NCBI GenBank assembly: GCA_019112765.1
Contig: DXIU01000097.1
Span: forward strand, 1 to 45,754
From: Candidatus Mediterraneibacter norwichensis
GTDB taxonomy: Bacteria; Bacillota; Clostridia; Lachnospirales; Lachnospiraceae
Direction: 5' to 3'
DNA: 45,754 nucleotides
Positions 15,555 to 23,531 of the stretch are shown here, piece after piece (the stretch's first letter is position 1; every line of letters starts with the position of its first letter). The translations under genes and the position numbers were made by a program. The notes under the pieces were generated by a model. The model made no database searches and was not told the DNA's origin. It saw only the letters and a list, made by a program, of their open reading frames with translations.

Positions 15555-17660
15555 ATGGCAGTGAAAAAAGGAAGTTTATCGATTGACAGTGAGAATATAT
15601 TTCCGATTATAAAGAAATGGGTATATTCAGACCACGATATTTTTGTACGTGAAATGATCTCCAACGGATGTGATGCTATTACAAAACTGAAAAAACTTGA
15701 TATGATGGGAGAATATGAGCTCCCGGAAGGATACAGACCGAAAATTGAAGTTATTGTAAATCCGGAAGAGAAGACCATGAAATTTATTGATAATGGTCTT
15801 GGCATGACAGCGGATGAAGTAGAAGAATATATTACCCAGATCGCATTTTCCGGCGCGACACAGTTCCTGGAAAAGTATAAAGACAAGACGACAGAGGACG
15901 ATATGATCGGCCATTTCGGTCTTGGATTTTACTCTGCGTTTATGGTTGCCGATGAGGTGCATATTGATTCTCTGTCATATAGAGAGGGAGCGGTTCCCGT
16001 ACACTGGGCAAGCCAGGGCGGAACTGAGTATGAGATGCAGGAAGGCAGCAAGACAACGGTAGGTACGGAGATTACTCTTTTCCTGAATGAGGACAGCCTT
16101 GCTTTTGCAAATGAGTATCGTGCAAGAGAAGTGCTTGAAAAATACTGTTCATTCATGCCGGTTGAGATCTTTTTAACCAAGGCCAATGCAGAGAAAGAAT
16201 ATGAGACAATTGATGAATCAGAACTGCTTGATACGGATGAAGTAGTTGAGCATATTACAGAGGAGCCGAAAGAAGGAGAAGAGGGCGAACCGAAAAAGAA
16301 AGTAAAAATCGTAAAACGTCCGGTTTCCATAAGTGATATACATCCTCTCTGGGGCAAGAATCCAAGTGAATGTACAAAAGAGGAATATATTGAATTTTAC
16401 CGCAAGGTATTTATGGACTATAAAGAGCCTCTGTTCTGGATTCATCTGAACATGGATTATCCGTTTAACCTGAAAGGAATTCTGTATTTCCCGAAAATCA
16501 ATACAGAGTATGATTCAATCGAGGGAACAATCAAGCTGTACAATAACCAGGTGTTTATAGCAGACAACATCAAGGAAGTGATACCGGAATTCCTGATGGT
16601 ATTAAAGGGTGTGATTGACTGTCCGGACCTGCCGCTTAATGTATCAAGAAGCGCGCTTCAGAATGATGGTTTTGTAAATAAAGTAGCAGATTACATTTCC
16701 AAGAAAGTAGCGGACAAACTGACAGGAATGTTCAAGACTGACCGGGAGAACTATGAGAAATACTGGGACAGCATCAGTCCGTTCATCAAATTCGGATGCC
16801 TGAAAGATGAAAAATTCGGCGAGAAGATGAAAGATTCCATGCTCTACAAAAATCTGGACCACAAGTATATGACTCTGGAAGAAGTAATCAAAGAAAATGC
16901 GCCTGATGCCGAGGAAACAGAAGAGACTCAGGACAAAGACGCGGCTTCCGCAGAAGGACAGAGCGAAGGAAATGACGAAAAAGACGGTTCAGACCAGGAT
17001 GCTGCGGATGCATCTTCCGATGCTCAGTCAGATGAAAAGAAAGAAGAGGAAAAGACAAGCATTTATTATGTGACCGATGAGATTCAGCAGAGCCAGTATA
17101 TCAATATGTTCAAAGCTCAGGGCCAGGATGCTATTATCCTGTCACACAATATTGATGCCGCGTTTATAACCTATCTGGAAGAGAAACATTCCGATATACA
17201 GTTCCTTCGGATTGATGCGGATGTGCACGATTCTCTGAAAGACGAAGTCGGAGAGGATGAGAAGGAATCCTTCCAGAAAACAGCGGACAGCCTGGTAGAA
17301 ATATTCAGAAAAGAGCTGAATAATGACAAGCTGGATGTAAAGGTTGAAAAACTCAAAGACGACAAAGTAGCTGCAATGGCAGTTCTGTCCGAACACAGCA
17401 GACGTATGGGCGAGATGATGAAAATGTATGGTATGGCAGGCATGGATCCTTCACTGTACGGCAATGAAGTTACCCTTGTATTAAATGCAAACCATCCGCT
17501 GGTTCAGTTTGTGACAGAACACAAGCGGAGTAAAAACGTGCCGATTATCTGCAGACAGCTCTACGATCTGGCAATGCTGGCACATAAACCGTTAAATCCT
17601 GAAGAAATGACGGCATTTGTACAGAGAAGCAACGAAATCATGATGCTGCTGACAAAATAG
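15555..17660 (+). CDS. htpG: Molecular chaperone HtpG (Hsp90)
   Basis: 701 residues from the ATG at the ideal distance from AAGGAG. The GHKL ATPase motifs are present: the EMISNGCDAI helix, IDNGLGMT and GHFGLGFYSAF. The middle domain has the SRSALQ segment with its catalytic arginine, and the C-terminal dimerisation domain ends MMLLTK. An acidic insert (about residues 446-503, rich in Glu, Asp, Ala and Ser) lies between the middle and C-terminal parts, and a second charged linker (about 230-260) follows the N-domain. Bacterial HtpG normally has only a minimal charged linker, so these acidic stretches are a lineage feature. ATP-driven protein folding in the cytoplasm. Confidence 0.95.
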   Translation: MAVKKGSLSIDSENIFPIIKKWVYSDHDIFVREMISNGCDAITKLKKLDMMGEYELPEGYRPKIEVIVNPEEKTMKFIDNGLGMTADEVEEYITQIAFSGATQFLEKYKDKTTEDDMIGHFGLGFYSAFMVADEVHIDSLSYREGAVPVHWASQGGTEYEMQEGSKTTVGTEITLFLNEDSLAFANEYRAREVLEKYCSFMPVEIFLTKANAEKEYETIDESELLDTDEVVEHITEEPKEGEEGEPKKKVKIVKRPVSISDIHPLWGKNPSECTKEEYIEFYRKVFMDYKEPLFWIHLNMDYPFNLKGILYFPKINTEYDSIEGTIKLYNNQVFIADNIKEVIPEFLMVLKGVIDCPDLPLNVSRSALQNDGFVNKVADYISKKVADKLTGMFKTDRENYEKYWDSISPFIKFGCLKDEKFGEKMKDSMLYKNLDHKYMTLEEVIKENAPDAEETEETQDKDAASAEGQSEGNDEKDGSDQDAADASSDAQSDEKKEEEKTSIYYVTDEIQQSQYINMFKAQGQDAIILSHNIDAAFITYLEEKHSDIQFLRIDADVHDSLKDEVGEDEKESFQKTADSLVEIFRKELNNDKLDVKVEKLKDDKVAAMAVLSEHSRRMGEMMKMYGMAGMDPSLYGNEVTLVLNANHPLVQFVTEHKRSKNVPIICRQLYDLAMLAHKPLNPEEMTAFVQRSNEIMMLLTK

Positions 17661-18015
17661 ATTCGGATTTGTCGGTGAACTGTGAGTGGAGAGGCGTCCG
17701 AAAACACCTGGATACCAGAAGACTGAATAATCGTATTTGGAAATACGGGACGCAGGGCTTCACTTCCGTTCCGCGTATGAAGAAAAACTAAAAAACCTGA
17801 CGACAGGCTAAGAACAAAATTTACAGCAGGAAATTCGCGTTCCGCTCAGTCTCCTGCTGTAAATTTAACGCCTGCCGCCAGGTTTTTAGTTTTTCTAAGA
17901 TACGCTCCAAAGTCAGAGAAGCCCTGTCCCCCTCTTCTGAATCCGTCTTATAAAAACTTCCTTCCCTTCCGGTTTGTGCCCGCTGTCCGGAAATTTCCTT
18001 TCACAAATCCGAATC
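17660..18015. repeat. Long multi-arm palindrome between convergent htpG and pyrC
   Basis: The 340-base gap has no gene. GATTCGGATTTGT (17660-17672) is the exact inverse of 18003-18015, so the structure begins at the htpG stop and reaches into the last codons of pyrC. Inside, CAGGGCTTC (17753-17761) pairs with 17918-17926, AGAAAAACTAAAAAACCTG (17781-17799) with 17878-17896 (one bulge), and AAATTTACAGCAGGA (17817-17831) with 17852-17866 around a 20-base loop. It shares its ATTCGGATTTGT end and convergent location with the palindrome at 13631-13928. It may act as a bidirectional terminator, but its length suggests a mobile palindromic repeat or a structured RNA. Confidence 0.75.
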
Positions 18016-19272
18016 CGCATATATGACTTCCCCGCTGCAAAGGGTCATTTTTACTTTCCCGTACAGTTTCCGCCCGGTGAAGGGGGAATTGGAGGAGCGG
18101 GATGCATATTCCTGAGGTACCCACTGTTCTTCCGGATTGAAGAGAACAAGATCAGCCGCTTCGCCTTCGGCAATTTTTCCTGCCGGAAGATGGTAGAGCT
18201 GCGCAGGGTTTACAGTCATTTTTTCCAGCAGCTGCAGCAGAGTCAGGTGCCCCGGCCGCACCAGTTCGGTTATGCCGAGGGAAAGGGCTGTTTCCAGTCC
18301 GATAATGCCGCTGGGAGCGGCAGTTATGGAGCGTGCCTTTTCCTCTGCGCTGTGAGGCGCGTGGTCTGTCGCAATCAGGTCAATCGTTCCGTCTGCAAGC
18401 CCGCGTATAATAGCCAGGCGGTCTTCTTCTGCGCGCAGCGGCGGATTCATCTTTGCGAGAGTCCCGTATTTGAGCACTGCATCTTCTGTGAGGGTAAAGT
18501 GATGGGGAGTTGCCTCCGCGTGCAGTCTGGCTCCCATTTCTTTAAATACCCTTATAAGCTCGACAGAACGTCCGGAGCTGATGTGCTGGATTACAACATG
18601 AGCCCCGGAGCGCAGAGCCAGAAGGCAGTCCCTTGCGACAAGGGATTCTTCGGCCACAGAAGGAGAGCCGTAGATGCCAAGCTGATCAGAGACAGGGCCG
18701 TGATTGATTCCGTTATTTTTAATAAAAGAAGGATCCTCCTCGTGGAGACTGATGGGAACATCCAGTCTGCGGGCTTCTTCCATTGCCTGGTATAAAAAAG
18801 CCGCATTGCGCAGGGGGATGCCGTCGTCTGTAAAGCCCCGGGCGCCTGCCTGCGTAAGTGCTTCCATATCTGTGTGTTCTTCTCCTTTCAGGGAGCGTGA
18901 GACGGACGCGGCCTGATAGATATGGATTCTTTCTGTTTCTGCCCGTGCCAGAATATCGTTTAATACGGATACACTGTCCACTGTGGGGGAAGTATTGGCC
19001 ATACACACGACGGAGGTGAACCCGCCTTTTGCGGCTGCAAGAGAGCCGGTGTGCAGATCTTCCTTGTAAGTGAAGCCGGGATCCCGGAAATGAACATGTG
19101 TGTCTATAAGACCGGGGGCGATGACAAGCCCTTCTGCATCCAGTACTTCTTCACCTTCTGAAGGGGCCAGACCGGCGCTGATCTCACAGATAAGTCCATC
19201 TCTGATCCGAAGGTCGGCGGAAAGCATCGTCTGTGAAGCAGGATCGGCAATCAGCCCATTTTTGATAATCAT
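18001..19272 (-). CDS. pyrC: Dihydroorotase
   Basis: 423 residues from the ATG after AAGGAGGACTTGTTT; an upstream in-frame ATG is not used because the promoter -10 overlaps it. The amidohydrolase metal site DTHVHFRDPG lies near residue 58 and ATDHAPHS near residue 305; HVVIQHISS and LHAEATPHH supply further metal ligands. This is the class I dihydroorotase pattern, interconverting carbamoyl aspartate and dihydroorotate in pyrimidine synthesis. The last three residues (SDL) and the stop fall in the terminal repeat of the palindrome at 17660-18015, so the C-terminal end may have been supplied by that element. Single-gene unit. Confidence 0.95.
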   Translation of the reverse strand: MIIKNGLIADPASQTMLSADLRIRDGLICEISAGLAPSEGEEVLDAEGLVIAPGLIDTHVHFRDPGFTYKEDLHTGSLAAAKGGFTSVVCMANTSPTVDSVSVLNDILARAETERIHIYQAASVSRSLKGEEHTDMEALTQAGARGFTDDGIPLRNAAFLYQAMEEARRLDVPISLHEEDPSFIKNNGINHGPVSDQLGIYGSPSVAEESLVARDCLLALRSGAHVVIQHISSGRSVELIRVFKEMGARLHAEATPHHFTLTEDAVLKYGTLAKMNPPLRAEEDRLAIIRGLADGTIDLIATDHAPHSAEEKARSITAAPSGIIGLETALSLGITELVRPGHLTLLQLLEKMTVNPAQLYHLPAGKIAEGEAADLVLFNPEEQWVPQEYASRSSNSPFTGRKLYGKVKMTLCSGEVIYADSDL

Positions 19273-19309
19273 AAACAAGTCCTCCTTGAAATAATCTTTC
19301 TTTCGCATA

Positions 19310-19339
19310 AGTATAGCGCATTGCACTGCCGGCGTCCAA
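19310..19339 (-). promoter_or_regulatory. Promoter of pyrC
   Basis: On the minus strand TTGGAC (19334-19339) and TATACT (19310-19315) are 18 bases apart, with a predicted start near 19303 and a leader of about 30 bases. No pyrimidine attenuator is visible in so short a leader. Confidence 0.65.
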
Positions 19340-19393
19340 TAGAAGATAAAGTAAATAAGAAAAATGAAAGCCGGAACGTGTAAAAACCGGGAG

Positions 19394-19438
19394 AAAAAAA
19401 CCGGGAGGACGTCCGCCGGATTCCGGCTGTCCTCCCGG
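19394..19438 (-). terminator. Terminator of pfp
   Basis: CCGGGAGGAC (19401-19410) pairs with GTCCTCCCGG (19429-19438), with an inner GCCGGA/TTCCGGC stem. On the minus strand it is followed by seven T. A very strong terminator. Confidence 0.92.
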
Positions 19439-19460
19439 TAATATCCAGGCGGCCTATTTC

Positions 19461-20693
19461 CTACAGATGGCGGTAAAGATGACGCGGTATGCCGTCCACC
19501 ATGACAGGAGATACGTCGCCCTGGATCAGCGGGCGTACATAATTTATGAATTCATCTGTTACATAAGAGCCGTCCTCGGTTACCCACTCACGGGGAACAA
19601 GCTTTTCATCATTGGCGATCTTATGCACATCTTTTACTTCTGTTCCGCTCTGGTACGGATCGTCGGACAGACGTTTGAGAACAACCATCTTGCCGGAATC
19701 CCCTTCGTCCGCAGCTTTGACAGCCGCGCCGCCCACCTGGTAAGCTTCCAGAATATCCACGCGGGACGCGCAGTGGGAAGCGGCACGCTGCAGAGAACTG
19801 AGCTCAATGGAGCGGGTCTTGCAGCCGATCTCTCCGGCGATAAAGCTGGCCAGATAATTTGCCGTGCCGGAAAGCTGCTTGTGGCCGAATGCGTCTACAA
19901 AGTCAATACTCTGTCCCAGTTCGCAGACATAGCGTCCGTCCTCCAGCCGGATGCCTTCGGATACGGCTACGACAACAGATGACTTTCTGGCAAGGAGTTC
20001 CTTTACCTTTGCGCTGAATGATTCAATGTCAAAAGGAAGTTCAGGGAGATAAATCAGATCCGGCCCTGCACAGTCTTCGCCTTTGGCAAGAGCGGAAGCT
20101 CCGGTCAGCCATCCGGCATTCCTTCCCATGATTTCCACGATGGATACAAGTCCTTTTTCATATTCCAGACAGAAACTGTCGCGTATAATCTCCTTTACAG
20201 AGGTTCCGATATATTTGGCAGCGCTTCCGTATCCGGGAGTGTGGTCGGTAAGCGCCAGATCATTGTCAATGGTTTTCGGGCATCCGATAAAACGTGTGGG
20301 GTGTCCGGTTACAATCGCGTAATCAGATAATTTCTTGATTGTGTCCATGGAATCATTTCCGCCGATATAGATAAATGCTTCAATGTTCAGTTTGTCCAGA
20401 ATTCCGAAAATCTTTTCATATACTGCTTTGTCCTGATGGATCTCAGGAAGTTTGAAGCGGCAGGAACCCAGGAATGCTGCAGGTGTTCTTTTCAGCAGTT
20501 CTGCGTCAAGTTCATTGGTAATATATTCAGACAGATCAATGTAGCGCTCCTGAAGAAGCCCCTGAATGCCGTGCAGCATTCCATATACTTTTCCGGCGCC
20601 GCGGTCCTTTGCAGTGCGGTATACTCCGGCGAGGCTGGAGTTAATTGCAGCTGTAGGGCCGCCTGACTGTCCGACGATAACGTTTCCTTTCAT
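19461..20693 (-). CDS. pfp: Pyrophosphate-dependent 6-phosphofructokinase
   Basis: 410 residues from MKGNVIVGQSGG; the ATG nine bases earlier lies too close to CGGAGGT. The active site reads YIGGNDSMDT and PKTIDNDL. The aspartate in GGND (glycine in ATP-dependent enzymes) and the lysine before TIDND are the residues that select pyrophosphate over ATP. MGRNAGWLTG and a late RVDILEAYQVGGAAV segment are also typical. Uses PPi to phosphorylate fructose-6-phosphate reversibly in glycolysis, an energy-saving option in anaerobes. Cytoplasmic. Single-gene unit with a strong terminator. Confidence 0.93.
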   Translation of the reverse strand: MKGNVIVGQSGGPTAAINSSLAGVYRTAKDRGAGKVYGMLHGIQGLLQERYIDLSEYITNELDAELLKRTPAAFLGSCRFKLPEIHQDKAVYEKIFGILDKLNIEAFIYIGGNDSMDTIKKLSDYAIVTGHPTRFIGCPKTIDNDLALTDHTPGYGSAAKYIGTSVKEIIRDSFCLEYEKGLVSIVEIMGRNAGWLTGASALAKGEDCAGPDLIYLPELPFDIESFSAKVKELLARKSSVVVAVSEGIRLEDGRYVCELGQSIDFVDAFGHKQLSGTANYLASFIAGEIGCKTRSIELSSLQRAASHCASRVDILEAYQVGGAAVKAADEGDSGKMVVLKRLSDDPYQSGTEVKDVHKIANDEKLVPREWVTEDGSYVTDEFINYVRPLIQGDVSPVMVDGIPRHLYRHL

Positions 20694-20920
20694 GTCTTTC
20701 ATACCTCCGTTTTGCATAATTAAATGTTATCACGTATTTTTCCTGTGAAAACGACTCTATTAACAGTTTAGTGCATAATAACCAATTTGTAAATGAAAAA
20801 ATAAAATATATGGTCATAATAACGAAAAAGGATGACGCGGAAGAAATACAGGATAAAAAATGTTATGATAGAAAAACAGGGAACACAGGAAAATGTATTT
20901 TGAAAGAGAGGGAATATTTA

Positions 20921-22021
20921 ATGAAAAAATACGATTATCTCATCGTGGGTGCCGGACTGTACGGCGCGGTTATGGCATATGAGCTTACAAGAAAAGGAAA
21001 AAAATGTCTGGTGATTGACAGAAGAGATCATATTGCCGGAAATATATACTGTGAAGATATGGAAGGAATCCATGTACATAAGTATGGGGCGCATATTTTC
21101 CATACTTCGGACAAAAAAATCTGGGATTATATTAATCAGTTCGCGGAATTCAATAACTATATTAATTCTCCGGTTGCCGTATACAGGGACGAACTGTACA
21201 ATCTGCCGTTTAACATGAATACATTCAGCAAAATGTGGGGAATCCGGACTCCTGCCGAAGCAAAGGAAATCATAGAAAAACAACGGAAAGAGACGGGAAT
21301 TACAGAGCCGAAGAATCTGGAGGAGCAGGCGCTGTTCCTGGGAGGAAGGGACATTTATGAAAAACTGATCAAAGGATATACGGAAAAGCAGTGGGGCAGA
21401 AAGTGTACCGAACTTCCCGCGTTTATCATAAAACGGCTTCCGTTCCGCTTCATATATGACAACAACTATTTTAATGACAGATATCAGGGAATTCCAATCG
21501 GCGGATATACTCCCATTGTGGAGAAAATGCTGGAAGGCGTGGAGGTGCGCACAGGAGTCGATTTCTTTGAACTCAGAAAAGAAGAGCCGGATCTTGCGGA
21601 GAAAATTATTTTCACAGGCATGATCGACGAGTATTTTGACTACTGTCTGGGAGCTCTGGAATACCGCTCTGTGCGTTTTGAGACAGAGGTGCTGGACTGT
21701 GAGAATTACCAGGGCAATGCGGTTGTGAATTATACAGACCGTGAGGTGCCTTACACCCGGGTGATCGAACACAAGCATTTTGAATTCGGAAAACAGGAAA
21801 AAACAGTTATTTCAAGAGAGTATTCTTCTGAGTGGAGTGTGGGAATGGAGCCCTATTATCCGGTTAACGACGAGAAAAACAACCGGCTTTTTGAAGAGTA
21901 CAGAAAACTGGCGGAAAAGGAAGGCAATGTCATTTTCGGAGGCCGTCTGGGAGATTATAAATACTACGATATGGATAAAGTGATAGGAGCGGCGCTCAGC
22001 CGTCTGGAGCAGCTGTCTTAG
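20921..22021 (+). CDS. glf: UDP-galactopyranose mutase
   Basis: 366 residues from the ATG after AAAGAGAGGGAATATTTA; the frame is open further upstream without a better start. The FAD-binding Rossmann motif is DYLIVGAGLYGAV, and KYGAHIFHTSD, NLPFNMNTF and GYTEKQWGRKCTELP are the conserved mutase segments for flavin and UDP-Galp binding. The conserved arginine is in GG-R-L-G-D-Y near the C-terminus. Converts UDP-galactopyranose to UDP-galactofuranose, a precursor of cell-surface glycans. No glycan cluster surrounds it here; it is alone and closed by a terminator. Confidence 0.95.
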   Translation: MKKYDYLIVGAGLYGAVMAYELTRKGKKCLVIDRRDHIAGNIYCEDMEGIHVHKYGAHIFHTSDKKIWDYINQFAEFNNYINSPVAVYRDELYNLPFNMNTFSKMWGIRTPAEAKEIIEKQRKETGITEPKNLEEQALFLGGRDIYEKLIKGYTEKQWGRKCTELPAFIIKRLPFRFIYDNNYFNDRYQGIPIGGYTPIVEKMLEGVEVRTGVDFFELRKEEPDLAEKIIFTGMIDEYFDYCLGALEYRSVRFETEVLDCENYQGNAVVNYTDREVPYTRVIEHKHFEFGKQEKTVISREYSSEWSVGMEPYYPVNDEKNNRLFEEYRKLAEKEGNVIFGGRLGDYKYYDMDKVIGAALSRLEQLS

Positions 22022-22050
22022 CGTCCGGTCCTGCCGCTGTCCGGGATACA

Positions 22051-22082
22051 GGAGCAGTCAGAAAAGACTGCTCCTATTTTTC
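22051..22082 (+). terminator. Terminator of glf
   Basis: GGAGCAGTC (22051-22059) pairs with GACTGCTCC (22066-22074), followed by TATTTTTCT. Confidence 0.9.
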
Positions 22083-22084
22083 TG

Positions 22085-22113
22085 TTGCATTCCTGGCAGA
22101 ATTCAGGTATGAT
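22085..22113 (+). promoter_or_regulatory. Promoter of the pseudokinase-surface protein operon
   Basis: TTGCAT (22085-22090) and TATGAT (22108-22113) with a 17-base spacer, start near 22120. The 137-base leader holds TTTAATCA-TTC-TGATTAAA (22123-22141) and a second short inverted repeat ATCAG/CTGAT, which may be operator sites. Confidence 0.55.
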
Positions 22114-22256
22114 ACTTATACTTTAATCATTCTGATTAAAATCTTTTATCACCATCAGTTTCTGATGATTTTCACACGAATCGGGAAAACAATGCCGTAT
22201 ACAGATGTGCGGCTGCAGCCGTTCGGGTATATTGACGCGGCTGAAGAAAAAAGAAT

Positions 22257-23531
22257 ATGGAAGAAATGTACGAAGTTCTGAAGTTTATCGAGCATGGAGC
22301 GCAGTGCAGACAGAGTATGGACTGCGAAAAGGGAGATCTGCTGATCTATTATCTGAGGGAAAACCGTCAGATGGAAAAGGAGACGCTTTTCGAATGGTTC
22401 CGTCAGATCGGAATCAGCGCGGATCAGTTTCACAGATGCAGGGGAGGCCGGAGATACCGCTATTTAAATCCCTGCAGTATTGTTGTGGCTGAAGACGGCA
22501 GGGTTTATCTTCTGGATCTTGAGGCGCCGGAAAATGAATCTGTCATGAAGAAGATGCAGCAGAGAGCAATAAGAAAACATTTTGTAAAAACCGCGTCAGG
22601 AGAAGAAAACGGCCTTGCGGGGGATCCGGATCTGTTCGGTTATGGCAGGACGATGCAGTTCGTCCTGGCGTATACTGCAGTGGTTCCTCAGCTGACCAGG
22701 CGGGAAGAGAAAAAGCTGGAACGGATTATTGAACGCTGTACGGAATTTACAAGAAACAGGTACAGTGATATCAGACAGGCGGCAAATGACATCCCTTCTG
22801 TTCCCGGAAATCCGGGAATCCGGGGAGCCTTCGGGCGGAAAACCGCGCTTGCCGCTGCAGGCGGTTTTGCCGCGGCGGCGCTGTTTCTGTGGCAGGCCGG
22901 AGACGGAGCAGGCTCAGAAGGCAGAGGGAATGAAGAACTCAGTACCGCAGCAGGCAGGGATTATGGATCTGAAGAAGATGTGAAAGCAGAAAGTGACGAG
23001 GCCGGATCATCCGGAGCAGAAGCGCAGGTACCTTATGAAGAAAGCTCAGAAGGATTATCGGAAGAAGAATATATTTCCGGCGCGGGTGAGATGCTTAAGT
23101 CTTACCTGCTGCAGAACACAGAGGAGGGGAATGCCCAGGTTGTTCTGCTGGGCAGCAGCCTGGAACGGGAGCTTCTCCGTTCACTCTCAGCCGCCTACGA
23201 ACGGCAGGAGATGACGGAAGAAGCCATCCTTGCCTATGGACGGCTTCTGGAGATTGAAGAAGGGACAGACCGGATTGAGGCGGCAGCAGAAAAAAAGATG
23301 AGCCTTGAGGCCGGACAGGGACAGTATGCGCAGGCGGTTCTGACCGGGGAAGAGGCTCTCATGCGGGCGGAACATTCGGAGAAGATCCGGACTCTGACTG
23401 AGGAGTACAGACAGAAACAGAACGGAGAAGAGGAGACAGCCGAGAAGGCAGACGAGGAACAGCCGGAGAGAAGAAACCCGGAGAATGAGACGCAGGACAG
23501 GGAGGCGGATGAAGATGAACAGACAGAATAA
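22257..23531 (+). CDS. Membrane pseudokinase with extracytoplasmic TPR-like region
   Basis: 424 residues. The first 180 resemble the C-lobe of a Ser/Thr kinase: RYLNPCSIVVAEDGRVYLLD aligns with the catalytic loop HRDLKPSNI and the DFG strand, but HRD has become YRY, the lysine is Asn and DFG reads DLE. The segment DLFGYGRTMQFVL then LERIIERCTEFTRNRYSDIR matches the kinase F and H-I helices. The N-lobe with its ATP loop and lysine is absent, so catalysis is very unlikely. One TM helix (about 199-216) precedes an acidic linker and a helical region with TPR-like spacing (about 270-390). The cytoplasmic pseudokinase plus TM layout recalls EssB/YukC of type VII secretion, but no WXG100 or FtsK-like gene is present. 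Shine-Dalgarno is weak. Overlaps the next gene. Confidence 0.65.
   Translation: MEEMYEVLKFIEHGAQCRQSMDCEKGDLLIYYLRENRQMEKETLFEWFRQIGISADQFHRCRGGRRYRYLNPCSIVVAEDGRVYLLDLEAPENESVMKKMQQRAIRKHFVKTASGEENGLAGDPDLFGYGRTMQFVLAYTAVVPQLTRREEKKLERIIERCTEFTRNRYSDIRQAANDIPSVPGNPGIRGAFGRKTALAAAGGFAAAALFLWQAGDGAGSEGRGNEELSTAAGRDYGSEEDVKAESDEAGSSGAEAQVPYEESSEGLSEEEYISGAGEMLKSYLLQNTEEGNAQVVLLGSSLERELLRSLSAAYERQEMTEEAILAYGRLLEIEEGTDRIEAAAEKKMSLEAGQGQYAQAVLTGEEALMRAEHSEKIRTLTEEYRQKQNGEEETAEKADEEQPERRNPENETQDREADEDEQTE

Noticed and set aside
17974-18795. 273-residue plus-strand ORF in pyrC
   Set aside because: Antisense shadow of dihydroorotase.
22205-22492. 95-residue ORF as the missing kinase N-lobe
   Set aside because: Its translation shows no glycine-rich loop or VAIK-like lysine and it overlaps the true frame; the N-lobe seems genuinely absent.
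22257-23531. Complete type VII secretion locus around the pseudokinase
   Set aside because: No WXG100, YukD or FtsK/SpoIIIE-like gene is in the window; only the pseudokinase layout is shared with EssB.
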